Part shown: positions 43,895 through 53,594 of the stretch, piece after piece | How positions within the stretch are numbered: position 1 is the first letter of the stretch | Layout: each line of letters begins with the position of its first letter | Assembly: GCF_032104385.1 (NCBI RefSeq) | Contig: NZ_DAMCHJ010000013.1 | Span: 39,968 to 103,967, forward strand | Origin: Tissierella sp032104385 | Lineage (GTDB): Bacteria; Bacillota; Clostridia; Tissierellales; Tissierellaceae | Direction: 5' to 3' | DNA length: 64,000 nucleotides | Notes under the pieces: generated by a model | Database searches by the model: none | The model's input: the letters and a program-made list of their open reading frames with translations, nothing else | Told to the model about the DNA's origin: nothing | Program-made: the position numbers and the translations under genes

Positions 43895-45550
43895 ATGCTT
43901 GAGTTAAATGAAATAATGAAACTAGATATTATGAAAGGAGCAAAAATTTTATCTGGAGAAAAAAATTTAAATAACAAAATACGAAGTGTAAGTGTATTAG
44001 AAATTCCCGAAGCAACACCATTTATAAAGGATTCTGAATTATTGATATCTGCCTTTTACTCCATACGTACAGATATAAAAAAACAGATAGAAGTTATCAA
44101 GATGTTAAAAAACGTTGGATCAAGTGGTCTTATTCTATCCCATGTAGGATTAATATTAGATAGAGTTTCCCAAGAACTTATAGATATTTGCGAAGAACTG
44201 AATTTTCCTCTTATTTTAGCTCCAGCCGATTTAGCTTATATTGACATTATTTCACCTATTATGGATACTCTATTATATAATCATAATAAAGAATTAAAAC
44301 AGACATTGAGAATATATGATGTTATGTCAGAAACAATAATAGATAAGCAAGATCCTACAAATATTTTGGAGACACTTTATGATCTCATCAATAGACCTAT
44401 ACTCTATTTTGATTGCAATCAGGATTGTGTCTTTGAAAAAAGCATTGATAAAGAAAGGGAAGAAGTAAAATCCTTTATTATAGAACAAATAAATAATAAT
44501 TTTAATACTTTTCTAGATAAAAAAGATGTATATATCAATTATAAAGATGGCATAATTCAATGGCTGCTAACACCTATAATAAGTAATTTTAGATATTATG
44601 GTATATTGGCAATATTCCTTCCTACAAAATTAAATGATTTAGATTGGATAGCAATTAATCAAACTAAAAACTTTATCTCAATAGTAACCTTAAACAATAT
44701 AAATAGAAGGGATTATAAAATATCCGTAAAAAAAGAATTTATTATTGACTTAATAAGCAAAGAACCAGTTAATGAAGAAATGACTATAAAAAGAGGCTTA
44801 GGCCTAGGCTATAATATTGACCTATTAAAGTTAGCCATTGTAATAGATATATATGATTTTAACTCATTATCAGAAAATAAATCTGAATCCTATTTGATTC
44901 AACTTAAAAAAGATATTTTCCAAACTGTAGAGGACAATATCTCTATGAAATCTAATGAGTACATTATTATAGACTATAGTGATAAGATTATTTTATTATT
45001 ATATAAGGATGTAGATGAAAAAACTACAAAGGAAAAAGCCCTTAAAATAAGCAATTATCTTATAGAAAAAATAAAAACTACAAATAAGATTGATGTTTCT
45101 ATTGGTATAGGTAAATACTATGAAAAATTTAAGTATATCTATAAAAGTTATAATGAAGCACAGACTGCAATAAAAATCTCTAATAAATTATTTTCAATAC
45201 CTCAATGCACTTCCTATAATGAAATTGAAATATATCATTCTATCTTTGAAAATGCAGACTTTAACTGGATAAATAAAATCATCAAGGAACTATTTGGCAA
45301 ACTTATAGAATATGATAATTTAAATGACTCAGAACTTTTATATACACTAATCAAGCTTCTAGAAAATAATCTCAATACACAAATGACAGCAAGAGAATTA
45401 TTTATCCATAAAAATACAATAGCACAACGAAAGAATAAGATCATAGAGATTCTAGAGGTAGATCCGTTTACCTATCCTAATATAACAAAATACACTTTAG
45501 CAGCCTTGTTGTATAAATATTTCCATAATAATTTCTTGAAAAACAATTAA
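43895..45550 (+). CDS. PucR family transcriptional regulator
   Basis: 551 residues. An N-terminal PucR sensor domain (about 1-125, GAKILSGEKNLNNKIRSVSVLE) is followed by a GGDEF-like central region and a C-terminal HTH_30 (TARELFIHKNTIAQRKNKI). PucR in Bacillus controls purine degradation. It is divergent from DUF917 and the permease, its probable targets. Ribosome site AGGAG. Confidence 0.9.
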   Translation: MLELNEIMKLDIMKGAKILSGEKNLNNKIRSVSVLEIPEATPFIKDSELLISAFYSIRTDIKKQIEVIKMLKNVGSSGLILSHVGLILDRVSQELIDICEELNFPLILAPADLAYIDIISPIMDTLLYNHNKELKQTLRIYDVMSETIIDKQDPTNILETLYDLINRPILYFDCNQDCVFEKSIDKEREEVKSFIIEQINNNFNTFLDKKDVYINYKDGIIQWLLTPIISNFRYYGILAIFLPTKLNDLDWIAINQTKNFISIVTLNNINRRDYKISVKKEFIIDLISKEPVNEEMTIKRGLGLGYNIDLLKLAIVIDIYDFNSLSENKSESYLIQLKKDIFQTVEDNISMKSNEYIIIDYSDKIILLLYKDVDEKTTKEKALKISNYLIEKIKTTNKIDVSIGIGKYYEKFKYIYKSYNEAQTAIKISNKLFSIPQCTSYNEIEIYHSIFENADFNWINKIIKELFGKLIEYDNLNDSELLYTLIKLLENNLNTQMTARELFIHKNTIAQRKNKIIEILEVDPFTYPNITKYTLAALLYKYFHNNFLKNN

Positions 45551-45646
45551 TTATAAATTCAATAATTTAAAATCTGATGCTGATATATAAAGTTTATTAA
45601 ATAATTTGTGTATGATGTACATTCAAGTTAAGATAAAATAAAACTA

Positions 45647-45690
45647 TTGCCAAAACTATTTTGGTGAGTAAAACAAAATGGTTTTGGCAA
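45647..45690. terminator. Terminator between PucR and the restriction-modification gene
   Basis: 17-bp stem with one mismatch (45647-45663 with 45674-45690). Confidence 0.6.
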
Positions 45691-45759
45691 ATATAGGATT
45701 AATGTTATAAAATTATACCAGTGTTACAATAATTTAAATCCCATAGATAACACTAAAGT

Positions 45760-48264
45760 TTAAAAATCTGGAGAAATATCGTTCATTATTTCTTTTATTT
45801 GCTCCTCTAATTTCGAAATTCTTTCTCTACCTTCTATATATTCCTTACCTTTATTTTTTAATTCTTCATCTAGCAGCTTAGGAACTTGTATATTTATTAA
45901 GTCTTCAGCATATAGTCTTAGTCTACTTGGAGTTGCACCTCTTGATAATGCATTTCCTTGGGATATAAAGCTATCTGATTTAATTAAATATAGTATTGAT
46001 TCACTAGTTACTCCCTCCCTAGGTCTTAGTACATGAAATTCATTTGAGCAATATACCTTTTCTACATCATTATCAAGCAATAAGGATTTCTTATTTCTCA
46101 TACTTGGACCTAATCTTGCAAAGAGGATATCTCCACCACGTGCTACATGTTTAGCACCTTTTAATTTGTTTCCCGGTAACTTTGATATATCTTTTTTTGA
46201 CATCTTATAAGGATCCTCTGGTAATTTATCAATACTTATATATGGATAGAGTTCAGTTACATTCTTTTCTACATTTTCAGTAACTCTTATGACATCTGCG
46301 TATTCACTGAATAATGTATATTCACCCTCTAGATTAAGATTTTTTCCAGCTGCAAAATCCCATCTGAATTTTAATTGTTCACCTGTTGATTTATATACCA
46401 ATTCATCATTATTGGATATAAATTCTTCAGGATGATCTTTAAATTGCTCCCATGATTCAAGAATATATGGGATATTATTTTCATCTATTGGTCTTCCTGT
46501 TCCATCATATCCTATCTTCTCAATATTTGCCATGAATACTGGATAGTCAAATGTAATTTTTTCTATTTTAACATCAATTTTTTCTAATATTAATATGCTT
46601 GTTTTTGTATAGGTCCCGTATGGTGCAAATGTTTCTATAGGTAAGCTAATTACAGCTTTTATTTTTGTCTGAGTCATTACCCAATTTCTTGCAAATAATG
46701 CATTTTTGTTAGTAATTAATCCATCTGGCAATACAATTGCCATTATTCCTCCAGGCTTCAAAAATTGAATACAACGTTCTAATCCTAGATATTCAAGCGG
46801 TAAAGACTTTTTTCTTTTCCCCAATTGAAATCTACCCAGTATATCCCCAATTTCTCCTTGCATTATAGAACCAAAAGGTGTATTCGTCATTATTTTTGTA
46901 AATACACTGGGATCTTCATTCTGTTCTCCACCTAAAGCTACAATGTCCGGATAGTTATCAAAGCTAAGCAATGCATCAGTATTCCTAATATTAGTATGAC
47001 CATCATCGTGTAGCATCATATCAGTCATTGCAATTCTTACCATTCTATCACTTTTCTCTATTCCATGAAGTCTATTAAACCGAAGATCATATCTTGAATA
47101 ATCATCCATGAACTTTCCATATTTATCTTCAATATATTTTAACGATGTAGATAGAAAATGTCCACTTCCACAAAATGGGTCTAATATCAAATCTGATGGT
47201 TTAGGATCAAGCATTTTTACAATCAACTCAACTATTTGGTGAGGTGTGAAATATTGTCCCATACCAGCCCTTATTGCCGCACCTAAAACTTTTTGAAATG
47301 CCTTACCCTTGATATCCGAATCCGTTGTATCAATAAAAGAATATTCTTGGAGATTTTCTACTACTTTTGACAGCGCATTTGAACTTAATCTTATTTGATT
47401 TTTAAATACTCCTCTTGAACGTGAATAACCAACTATTTTCTGAGAGTTAGAATTCAAATCATAATCCCTAGCATCTTCATATAATTGTCTTATATTAGAT
47501 GCTACCTCCTCATTATTACCAGCTCCATAAGTTTGAAATTTAAATACTGTTCCTTCTTCTTTCCTGCATACTTCTCTTTCATCATAAATCTTAGTGAATA
47601 TAATTTTACTTAATTCATCTAATGCTTCATCGTCATGTAGTCCATCTATATCCCTAATTATACTATGACATTCAAATAAAATAGAATTTAGTTTCTCCGT
47701 TAATGGCTTTAATCCTGTTTTTCTCCTTATTCCATTTTCCTCTATTATCTCTCTAGTCAATACTCTTTTAATCTTAACTTTTTCCTTATCAAATGCTGGT
47801 ATATCAGATATAATATTAAAATCATTTGGATCTATTTTCTTTTCTAGTACCACTACCTTTCTTCCATTCGTTACTAACCCAATTGTTGCAGTATGTGTAG
47901 CTGCTAGATAAGACTCCAATTGTGATTTTGCTTCTTCAAATTCCCTATCACTAATTCCAGCGTTTTTAGTTTCTAATAGTAAATATGGTCTTCTTCCCGA
48001 GTTTTTAATTGCTATATCGCATTCTTTCACCGCCACACCCATTTTTATAGGCTCTTCTATTACCAATCTTTCACCTATCCATTCAATTGGATATTTATAG
48101 GTGTCAATTAATTCTCTTAGTACCCACTGCCTTACAAATTCCTCATTATCATATTCACATGAACTTGAATTTTTCATTGCCCTTTCTTTAGAATAAGCAA
48201 CATCGGCATCATCTAAAAATAACCAGTCATTTGGATTAATCCGATAAAAATCTTTCATCTTCAT
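45760..48264 (-). CDS. Single-chain restriction-modification enzyme: nuclease, N6-adenine methyltransferase and specificity region
   Basis: 834 residues. An N-terminal HSDR_N/PD-(D/E)xK domain (Asp83, Glu98, Lys100 in ECDIAI and LLLETK) is followed by a helical linker, a HsdM-like methyltransferase (motif I DPFCGSGHF at 362-370; motif IV reads NTPFG at 461-465 where NPPF is usual) and a C-terminal HsdS-like half target-recognition domain (about 640-834; GGDILFARLGPS, GATPSRLRL). No helicase is present. The layout resembles type IIG/IIL enzymes, assembled from type I parts. It stands alone behind an inverted repeat. Confidence 0.82.
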   Translation of the reverse strand: MKMKDFYRINPNDWLFLDDADVAYSKERAMKNSSSCEYDNEEFVRQWVLRELIDTYKYPIEWIGERLVIEEPIKMGVAVKECDIAIKNSGRRPYLLLETKNAGISDREFEEAKSQLESYLAATHTATIGLVTNGRKVVVLEKKIDPNDFNIISDIPAFDKEKVKIKRVLTREIIEENGIRRKTGLKPLTEKLNSILFECHSIIRDIDGLHDDEALDELSKIIFTKIYDEREVCRKEEGTVFKFQTYGAGNNEEVASNIRQLYEDARDYDLNSNSQKIVGYSRSRGVFKNQIRLSSNALSKVVENLQEYSFIDTTDSDIKGKAFQKVLGAAIRAGMGQYFTPHQIVELIVKMLDPKPSDLILDPFCGSGHFLSTSLKYIEDKYGKFMDDYSRYDLRFNRLHGIEKSDRMVRIAMTDMMLHDDGHTNIRNTDALLSFDNYPDIVALGGEQNEDPSVFTKIMTNTPFGSIMQGEIGDILGRFQLGKRKKSLPLEYLGLERCIQFLKPGGIMAIVLPDGLITNKNALFARNWVMTQTKIKAVISLPIETFAPYGTYTKTSILILEKIDVKIEKITFDYPVFMANIEKIGYDGTGRPIDENNIPYILESWEQFKDHPEEFISNNDELVYKSTGEQLKFRWDFAAGKNLNLEGEYTLFSEYADVIRVTENVEKNVTELYPYISIDKLPEDPYKMSKKDISKLPGNKLKGAKHVARGGDILFARLGPSMRNKKSLLLDNDVEKVYCSNEFHVLRPREGVTSESILYLIKSDSFISQGNALSRGATPSRLRLYAEDLINIQVPKLLDEELKNKGKEYIEGRERISKLEEQIKEIMNDISPDF

Positions 48265-48275
48265 TTAATCACCTC

Positions 48276-48312
48276 AACTTATATAATATATGTATTATAT
48301 ATTATATAAGTT
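48276..48312. promoter_or_regulatory. Inverted repeat at the promoter of the restriction-modification gene
   Basis: 15-bp arms (48276-48290 with 48298-48312) contain TATAAT-like -10 sequences and end 12 bp before the start codon. It could be an autoregulatory operator. Confidence 0.5.
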
Positions 48313-48555
48313 AGATCGTCAATCTATTATTTCTTAGATAGTGAATCGTCTTATATGATTATTTTATTATTAATCTTATCAAAGCTTTCTTCACTAAAAT
48401 CTATTTTATAAAAAGTCATCCTTGTATTTACATCATATAATTGTTAATCTTTACTTTCTATACTATCGATTCCATTTTTTAAAATAAAAAAAGCCAATAA
48501 GGAGTATAGCTTTGGATCCAAACTGACTTATATCCGACTATTTAATTATACATTC

Positions 48556-49010
48556 TTATAATCTGAATTCATATTCTTCACCATCATAGATTTTTATATT
48601 AATCCCTTCCAAAACAAATTTAAACTTATCTTGTTTCTCTAAACTAGGGATAGATAATAAAGTATGTATATGCATATTGAACCGCTAGAAGAATAACCTT
48701 CTTCTACTTTCCTTCCATTTATCAATATATCCTTTATTGTCATAGCTTGATATGGACTTTCTTGTTCTATTATACATTCTTCCAATGGTGTTAAATTGCC
48801 CTCTATATCTTTATATTTCTCATAAAACATACTATACTCATCTTAATCTATAATAGTAATTATATCGAATACAATTCCTTTTGAAAAATGATATATAGTA
48901 GGAATAAATCTTTTTGATCTATTATTTTGAATTTTCAAGTTTACTTGTTGAGGTCTACCAGATATTCCTTTGAATTTTTTCCATAGACTAGAATTATAAT
49001 ATACTTTCAT
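48556..49010 (-). pseudogene. Broken small gene of unknown family
   Basis: Two lesions split one reading frame. It begins MKVYYNSSLWKKFKG (ATG 49010, GGGG upstream), meets an in-frame TAA at 48843-48845, resumes with DEYSMFYEKYKDIEG, and shifts frame near 48665 after SSSGSICIY to end SLEKQDKFKFV and IKIYDGEEYEF at 48556. Joined, it would encode about 150 residues, soluble, with no family I recognise. An overlapping frame upstream (about 48998-49149) reads NIEEVLRDGLKLEKLIIDK without a start codon and may be a second remnant of the same locus. Confidence 0.6.
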
Positions 49011-49160
49011 TTGTTTCCCCTTTTCCATAAAAGTAGTCTTTAAAAATCCTTTTTATTATTTCAGTTTCTTCTTTATCTATAATAAGCTTTTCCAGCTTTA
49101 ATCCATCCCTTAATACTTCTTCAATATTTTTGCTAGGGTTCTGCTTATTCCTCCTAATTT

Positions 49161-49616
49161 ACAATCACTTTCACTATTATTATACCATTAATAATATAGA
49201 TATTATATAAACTTATGCTGATTCCTATTAAGTTTCAAACTATTTTCCATCAAAAGTATTACCTTTCCAACTACAATAAACTCTACAAATCATGAATATC
49301 TTGGCAATGTTATTAGCAATAAATTAATTAGAATTAAAAATGTTCTTATAGTTCACTGAAATGTTTTTCTTCTGAGCTTATTAATTACAGAATCGTTATA
49401 TTATTTTTACTTTTCTTGAAAAACTCCCTATTTTCTTTCATAGTGATAGAAGTTTACTTCATTTACTTTTCAAGCTTCTCCTGATACTGTTCTTACTTGT
49501 TTTTTATTTAATAGGAAAATAGAAATTTCTTATTAAATAAAAAAATCCTTCTTAGTAATTTTTTTACTAAAAAGGATTAAATAGATCTTATTAGGCATAT
49601 TATAAATCTTATATTA
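49161..49616. other. Gene-poor spacer with one hairpin
   Basis: AT-rich, without an ORF that has a ribosome site. A hairpin at 49544-49578 (one mismatch, T5 loop) is the probable terminator of the small gene that ends at 49617. Confidence 0.5.
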
Positions 49617-49913
49617 CTATAACACACAGCTACTATTTAAAAACAAGATATTTTTATCAAACCCATCATTTCCAGTGTATAGTTTTTCATTTACCATAAA
49701 TATAGCCGATGCTTTTGTTACATTGTTTTTTCCCCTATAGTATAGATATCCACTCCATGTTCCTTTTGGGTCTTGAAATTCTCTTCTATAATAAGCTTCC
49801 CATTCTCCATCTTTACTTCTTACATGGATTGATTGACTTCTCATATATAAAACTATAGAAAATATAATGATAATTAATATACCTATGATGATTAATGTCT
49901 TTTTCCTCTTCAT
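49617..49913 (-). CDS. Small single-helix membrane or secreted protein, unknown
   Basis: 98 residues. MKRKKTLIIIGILIIIIFSIVLY is an N-terminal anchor given here in one hydrophobic stretch of about 18 residues after a basic start. The outer part contains SKDGEWEAYYRREF and GTWSGYLYYRGKN, a short beta-rich pattern. No family recognised. Ribosome site AGGGAG. No partner gene. Confidence 0.6.
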   Translation of the reverse strand: MKRKKTLIIIGILIIIIFSIVLYMRSQSIHVRSKDGEWEAYYRREFQDPKGTWSGYLYYRGKNNVTKASAIFMVNEKLYTGNDGFDKNILFLNSSCVL

Positions 49914-50316
49914 AGAAAAATCTCCCTATTGTATCATAAAATATTAATATTCTATATATCCTTTATTACATTAACTCTTTCAAATATCCTAGTACCTTAT
50001 TATACGATATTGATTGTTACCCTTAGCAGTAGTTTATAATTAATATTAATGATGCCTACCTGACTTATTGATCAGTTTAAACACTCTTGCACAATAATGT
50101 AAAAAGAGTGTTTACAGAGCATTAAAAAACTATAGCTAACTAAACTTAATTCTAAAAATTTATTTTTTTATCTTGATTCATCTTTTATGATAAATAAATT
50201 GATAATAGATTTAAGTCTGAGTTTTTAAAAAATACTATTTCTCCTTCTTTTTATCTTGCGTTCAGAGATAAGGAATATTAATTAATAGATAATAGGATTT
50301 TTTAATTATTATTTAA
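49914..50316. other. Gene-poor spacer with a terminator-like hairpin
   Basis: About 400 AT-rich bases. AAACACTCTT (50079-50088) pairs with AAGAGTGTTT (50104-50113). No ORF with a ribosome site. Confidence 0.45.
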
Positions 50317-50739
50317 CTAATCATTATCATTTTTTATTGATTCATAATTTTTAATTAAGTTATCTAAAGTAGTATTAAATTCTAAATTATTATCCTTATG
50401 TTCTATTCCAGATAGAGTACTTTCAAATTTCTTGTTTAATTCAGGTTCATTGATACACATAATAAATGCAACATTAAAAGAAATAGTTTCTCTTTCATCT
50501 TTATTCAGTAGTGATAGTTGTTCAATAAAATAATCTGGCTCTCTTAAAAAAAGATTACTTAATTCTGAATAAAAGCCCTCTGCATAAGCACCATCAGCTA
50601 CCAATGCATCATTAAACAGTTTTGTATATTTTTCATCTTCAGAAATCTTGTTATTGTTTTTATTTACATGTATCATAAATAAAATTAATGTAACAATAAT
50701 AAACACAACTAGAAATATAATAGACATATTTTTTTTCAT
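50317..50739 (-). CDS. Membrane-anchored protein, paralog of the N-terminal domain of the next YkuD protein
   Basis: 140 residues: an N-terminal membrane helix, then a helical domain. KLFNDALVADGAYAEGFYSE, LFLREPDYF and NKKFESTLSGI align by eye with LFNKYLNSDGAISEGIRYE, IFLENPEEF and LKNFESVLNDT of the neighbouring protein (50904-52493). It thus looks like a stand-alone copy of that unknown domain without the catalytic part. ATG 50739 is preferred over TTG 50742. Confidence 0.65.
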   Translation of the reverse strand: MKKNMSIIFLVVFIIVTLILFMIHVNKNNNKISEDEKYTKLFNDALVADGAYAEGFYSELSNLFLREPDYFIEQLSLLNKDERETISFNVAFIMCINEPELNKKFESTLSGIEHKDNNLEFNTTLDNLIKNYESIKNDND

Positions 50740-50903
50740 CAATTATCATCCTTTTCTAAAGAATTACTTTAAACAAAACTTTAAACTATATTATTATAAA
50801 AGTAAATTACTAATTAATAGCATGGTTCTATATGATAACTATCTTCATTCAATAGTCACCATACAGAACTAATTGCTAAAATTTTTGTAGTATTTATTAT
50901 AAA

Positions 50904-52493
50904 TTATTCAGTAATAGAAATTTTACCAGTTCTATTATGTCCATTGGAGGTTTTTGTTAAGTCGGTTATATTATCTTGCAATTTTTTTTGATCAGTATTA
51001 AATATTCTTACACAGCCATTTGTCGGCTGTAATGTACTTTGGCTGCGACCACCATGTATCCAAATACCATCACGGTATCTTGGAACATAATAATTATTGT
51101 CACCATTCATTACTACTACTTTATAAGGACCATATGCTGCAGTATCATTCTGTACAGCACCTATATAACCGGTATAATTTCCTATAGGTGTATTTCCATT
51201 ACGTGTACTCATTGATTCATTAGATGCAGATCTCCCTAAAGCAGAACCTGATTGAATTAAATCTCCCCCTGCATTATATAGATAATAATTTCCTACCTTA
51301 TTTCGATCCTTATATAATGAAACTTTAATTTTCCAATTACCTTTTGAAATATCAGGATTTGATCCAGTTCTACTGACAAGTAATGATCCATTCGGTGAAG
51401 AGTAAACTTCAACTTTTGTATAAAAACTTCCAGCATGGGATAGTGCAACTGAGAAGTTTACGGTTGATTCACTTTTCCCAGAAGGTATTGAAAATTGTCT
51501 AGAGTCTTTTAAATATGTTGAGCCATTTCGTATGCAATAGACTTTAGCATAATAAGTTCTAGTTGTCTTCACAGCGGTGGTTTCTCTAAAAGTAACATTT
51601 AAATTTGCAGTTTTTCCTGCCTCAATCTTGCTAGTATATAAAATATTCCCAATAATAGGTCTCTGTGTTGAAAAAATATCAATACTTGATTCTTCTACTT
51701 TTTCTTCTATTAATCCAATATTATTATCTTCATATTGCTTAATTTCTGTTTGCAAAAAATCTAAAATCTGTTTTTCATTGGAGGCCAAATCATCTAATGA
51801 ATATTTTAATTGTTCTCCAATTCTGCTATTAGAAGTTAAGTACGATTTATTCATTGACATATTCACATTGAAATAAGCAATGTTTTCTGCCACTTTACTT
51901 ACCGTAGTTCTGTCAAATGGAGTCAGCGATTTTGCAAATAAAATAGGATCTAAACTATAATTTTGAGCCATATTAAAAGCAAATTCTTCATCTAAATGCC
52001 CTTCATTGATTTGATTCACATTAATTTGATTTTGTATGGCTTCAACATCAAAACTTTCAATAGGAGCAGATTCCTCTATAGATACTGCAGTCAAATCTTC
52101 ATAACTGCTTTCATATAGCTTAGTTATAAGTTCTAAAACAGAAAATGATTTTTCATTAACAGTCTGAGAATTTATAGTGTCATTTAAAACACTTTCAAAG
52201 TTCTTTAATTCTTCTGAATCCCTGACTGCAAACTCTGCACATATTGCAAAGGCTACTTGCTCCTGTGATTCAGTATCAATCTCTGACATATAGTATGCAA
52301 ATTCCTCTGGATTCTCTAAAAAGATGTCTGCCATTTCGTATCTTATTCCCTCTGAAATAGCACCATCAGAATTAAGATATTTGTTAAACAAATCTCTGTA
52401 ATTATAAGTACTGTTTTGTTCAGATGCTTCAACTATTAGAAACAAAGCAAAAATCATTGTTATTACTAAAATGGCACTAATAATTTTCTTCAT
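50904..52493 (-). CDS. Secreted protein with helical N-terminal domain and C-terminal L,D-transpeptidase (YkuD) domain
   Basis: 529 residues. A signal peptide ends near LIVEASEQ. An unknown helical domain occupies about 30-125, and a related stretch (LDEEFAFNMAQNYSLDPILFA) follows. A beta-sandwich-like region (about 270-370) precedes a YkuD domain from about 390, with GNTPIGNYTGY, GIWIHGGRSQ (His) and PTNGCVRIF (catalytic Cys). It may link or modify peptidoglycan outside the cell. A paralog of its N-terminal domain lies downstream. Confidence 0.82.
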   Translation of the reverse strand: MKKIISAILVITMIFALFLIVEASEQNSTYNYRDLFNKYLNSDGAISEGIRYEMADIFLENPEEFAYYMSEIDTESQEQVAFAICAEFAVRDSEELKNFESVLNDTINSQTVNEKSFSVLELITKLYESSYEDLTAVSIEESAPIESFDVEAIQNQINVNQINEGHLDEEFAFNMAQNYSLDPILFAKSLTPFDRTTVSKVAENIAYFNVNMSMNKSYLTSNSRIGEQLKYSLDDLASNEKQILDFLQTEIKQYEDNNIGLIEEKVEESSIDIFSTQRPIIGNILYTSKIEAGKTANLNVTFRETTAVKTTRTYYAKVYCIRNGSTYLKDSRQFSIPSGKSESTVNFSVALSHAGSFYTKVEVYSSPNGSLLVSRTGSNPDISKGNWKIKVSLYKDRNKVGNYYLYNAGGDLIQSGSALGRSASNESMSTRNGNTPIGNYTGYIGAVQNDTAAYGPYKVVVMNGDNNYYVPRYRDGIWIHGGRSQSTLQPTNGCVRIFNTDQKKLQDNITDLTKTSNGHNRTGKISITE

Positions 52494-53102
52494 AATATTT
52501 CATCTCCCCAATTAGTTTTTCTATTTACCTAATGCGAGTAAATTTCTATGATGGAGTAAATATTTTAATAGCTGTAGTTATAACTTGAAATGCTTTACAT
52601 ATCTGTATTCTATAAAAATAATTACTGTATTTACTCCAAAGTGCCTTCATTATAAAAACTTGTACCTAATACTAAATATCATAAAGTTAATTAAACAAAT
52701 AGTTAAATCATTGGAATCCCCCCTTTTTAATTTATTCATAAATTGCAAGTTTTATTGTGGACAATTTACTAAAATTTTAAAAGTTGTATTCTGCAGATAT
52801 ATAGTATTGTTTATAGTTATATAGATAAGTGAAAAATACCTATTTAAGTTATTATCAAATCAGCATAAATATTAATATCATTTTAAATTTTATAATAAAA
52901 AGTTATCTTTTTATTTTATAAATAATAGGTATCAACTTCTTTTATGTTTCTTACATTAAAACGAGTTATCCTTGAGTAATTTATAAATATCATATTTGAA
53001 TTATTGTTACTGTATTTTAAATACAATCTAATTAAATCAAATATTATGTATTCTGTCAAGTATATACATAGTATATTTTATAACTTAATATTATCCTAAA
53101 CG
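52494..53102. other. Gene-free AT-rich stretch
   Basis: About 600 bases between divergent genes. It must hold the promoter of the YkuD gene. I see no ORF with a ribosome site and no RNA motif. Confidence 0.45.
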
Positions 53103-53131
53103 TTGACATATTTTACTTTTATACTTATAAT
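53103..53131 (+). promoter_or_regulatory. Consensus sigma-A promoter of the BlaI/M56 operon
   Basis: TTGACA, 17 bp, TATAAT: a perfect match at both boxes and spacing, 49 bp before the start codon. The BlaI-like product would be expected to bind near here. Confidence 0.85.
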
Positions 53132-53179
53132 AAAATTAACAATAATTTAGATATTTAATGTATTAAGGGAGAGTTTTCA

Positions 53180-53593
53180 ATGCCAAGACAAAATAATCGT
53201 TTTAAATTAACTAATAGAGAATTAGATATCTTAAATATTTTGTGGACCGCTGAAAAGCCGCTGCTGGCTTCCGATATCCCTAGGATAGATAATTCTATAA
53301 GTATCAATACAGCACAAGCTGTTTTAAGAAAATTACTGAAAAAAAATCTCATTGAAGTTGCAGATATTGTATATAGCGGAACTGTTCTTTCGCGTAGCTA
53401 TCAGCCAACCATAAGTTCAAATGACTTTTCTCTGCAACAATTTGTCAAGCAATTTCAAAATCTAAATAAAAGTATTTCTACACCTAGTATTGTTGCCACA
53501 CTGTTAGAACACGAAAAAAACGAAAAAATTGTTATAGAGGAGTTGGAAAAAATGCTTAAAGAGAGAAAAAAGCTTCTCGAAGGAGAGGATTAA
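53180..53593 (+). CDS. BlaI/MecI family repressor
   Basis: 137 residues. Winged-helix motif LTNRELDILNILWTAEKPLLA, INTAQAVLRKLLKKN and the C-terminal dimer part are as in BlaI/MecI. BlaI proteins repress operons until cut or displaced after a signal from a BlaR1-type protease. The M56 protease gene follows after one base, so this is a repressor-sensor pair. No beta-lactamase is adjacent; the third gene is a small secreted protein. Confidence 0.85.
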   Translation: MPRQNNRFKLTNRELDILNILWTAEKPLLASDIPRIDNSISINTAQAVLRKLLKKNLIEVADIVYSGTVLSRSYQPTISSNDFSLQQFVKQFQNLNKSISTPSIVATLLEHEKNEKIVIEELEKMLKERKKLLEGED

Positions 53594-53594
53594 A

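Noticed and set aside
51577..51876. 99-residue open frame on the plus strand
   Set aside because: Antisense to the YkuD protein gene, with no ribosome site.
52585..52824. 79-residue open frame on the plus strand
   Set aside because: No ribosome site and rich in Ile, Lys, Phe and Tyr as expected of random AT-rich DNA.
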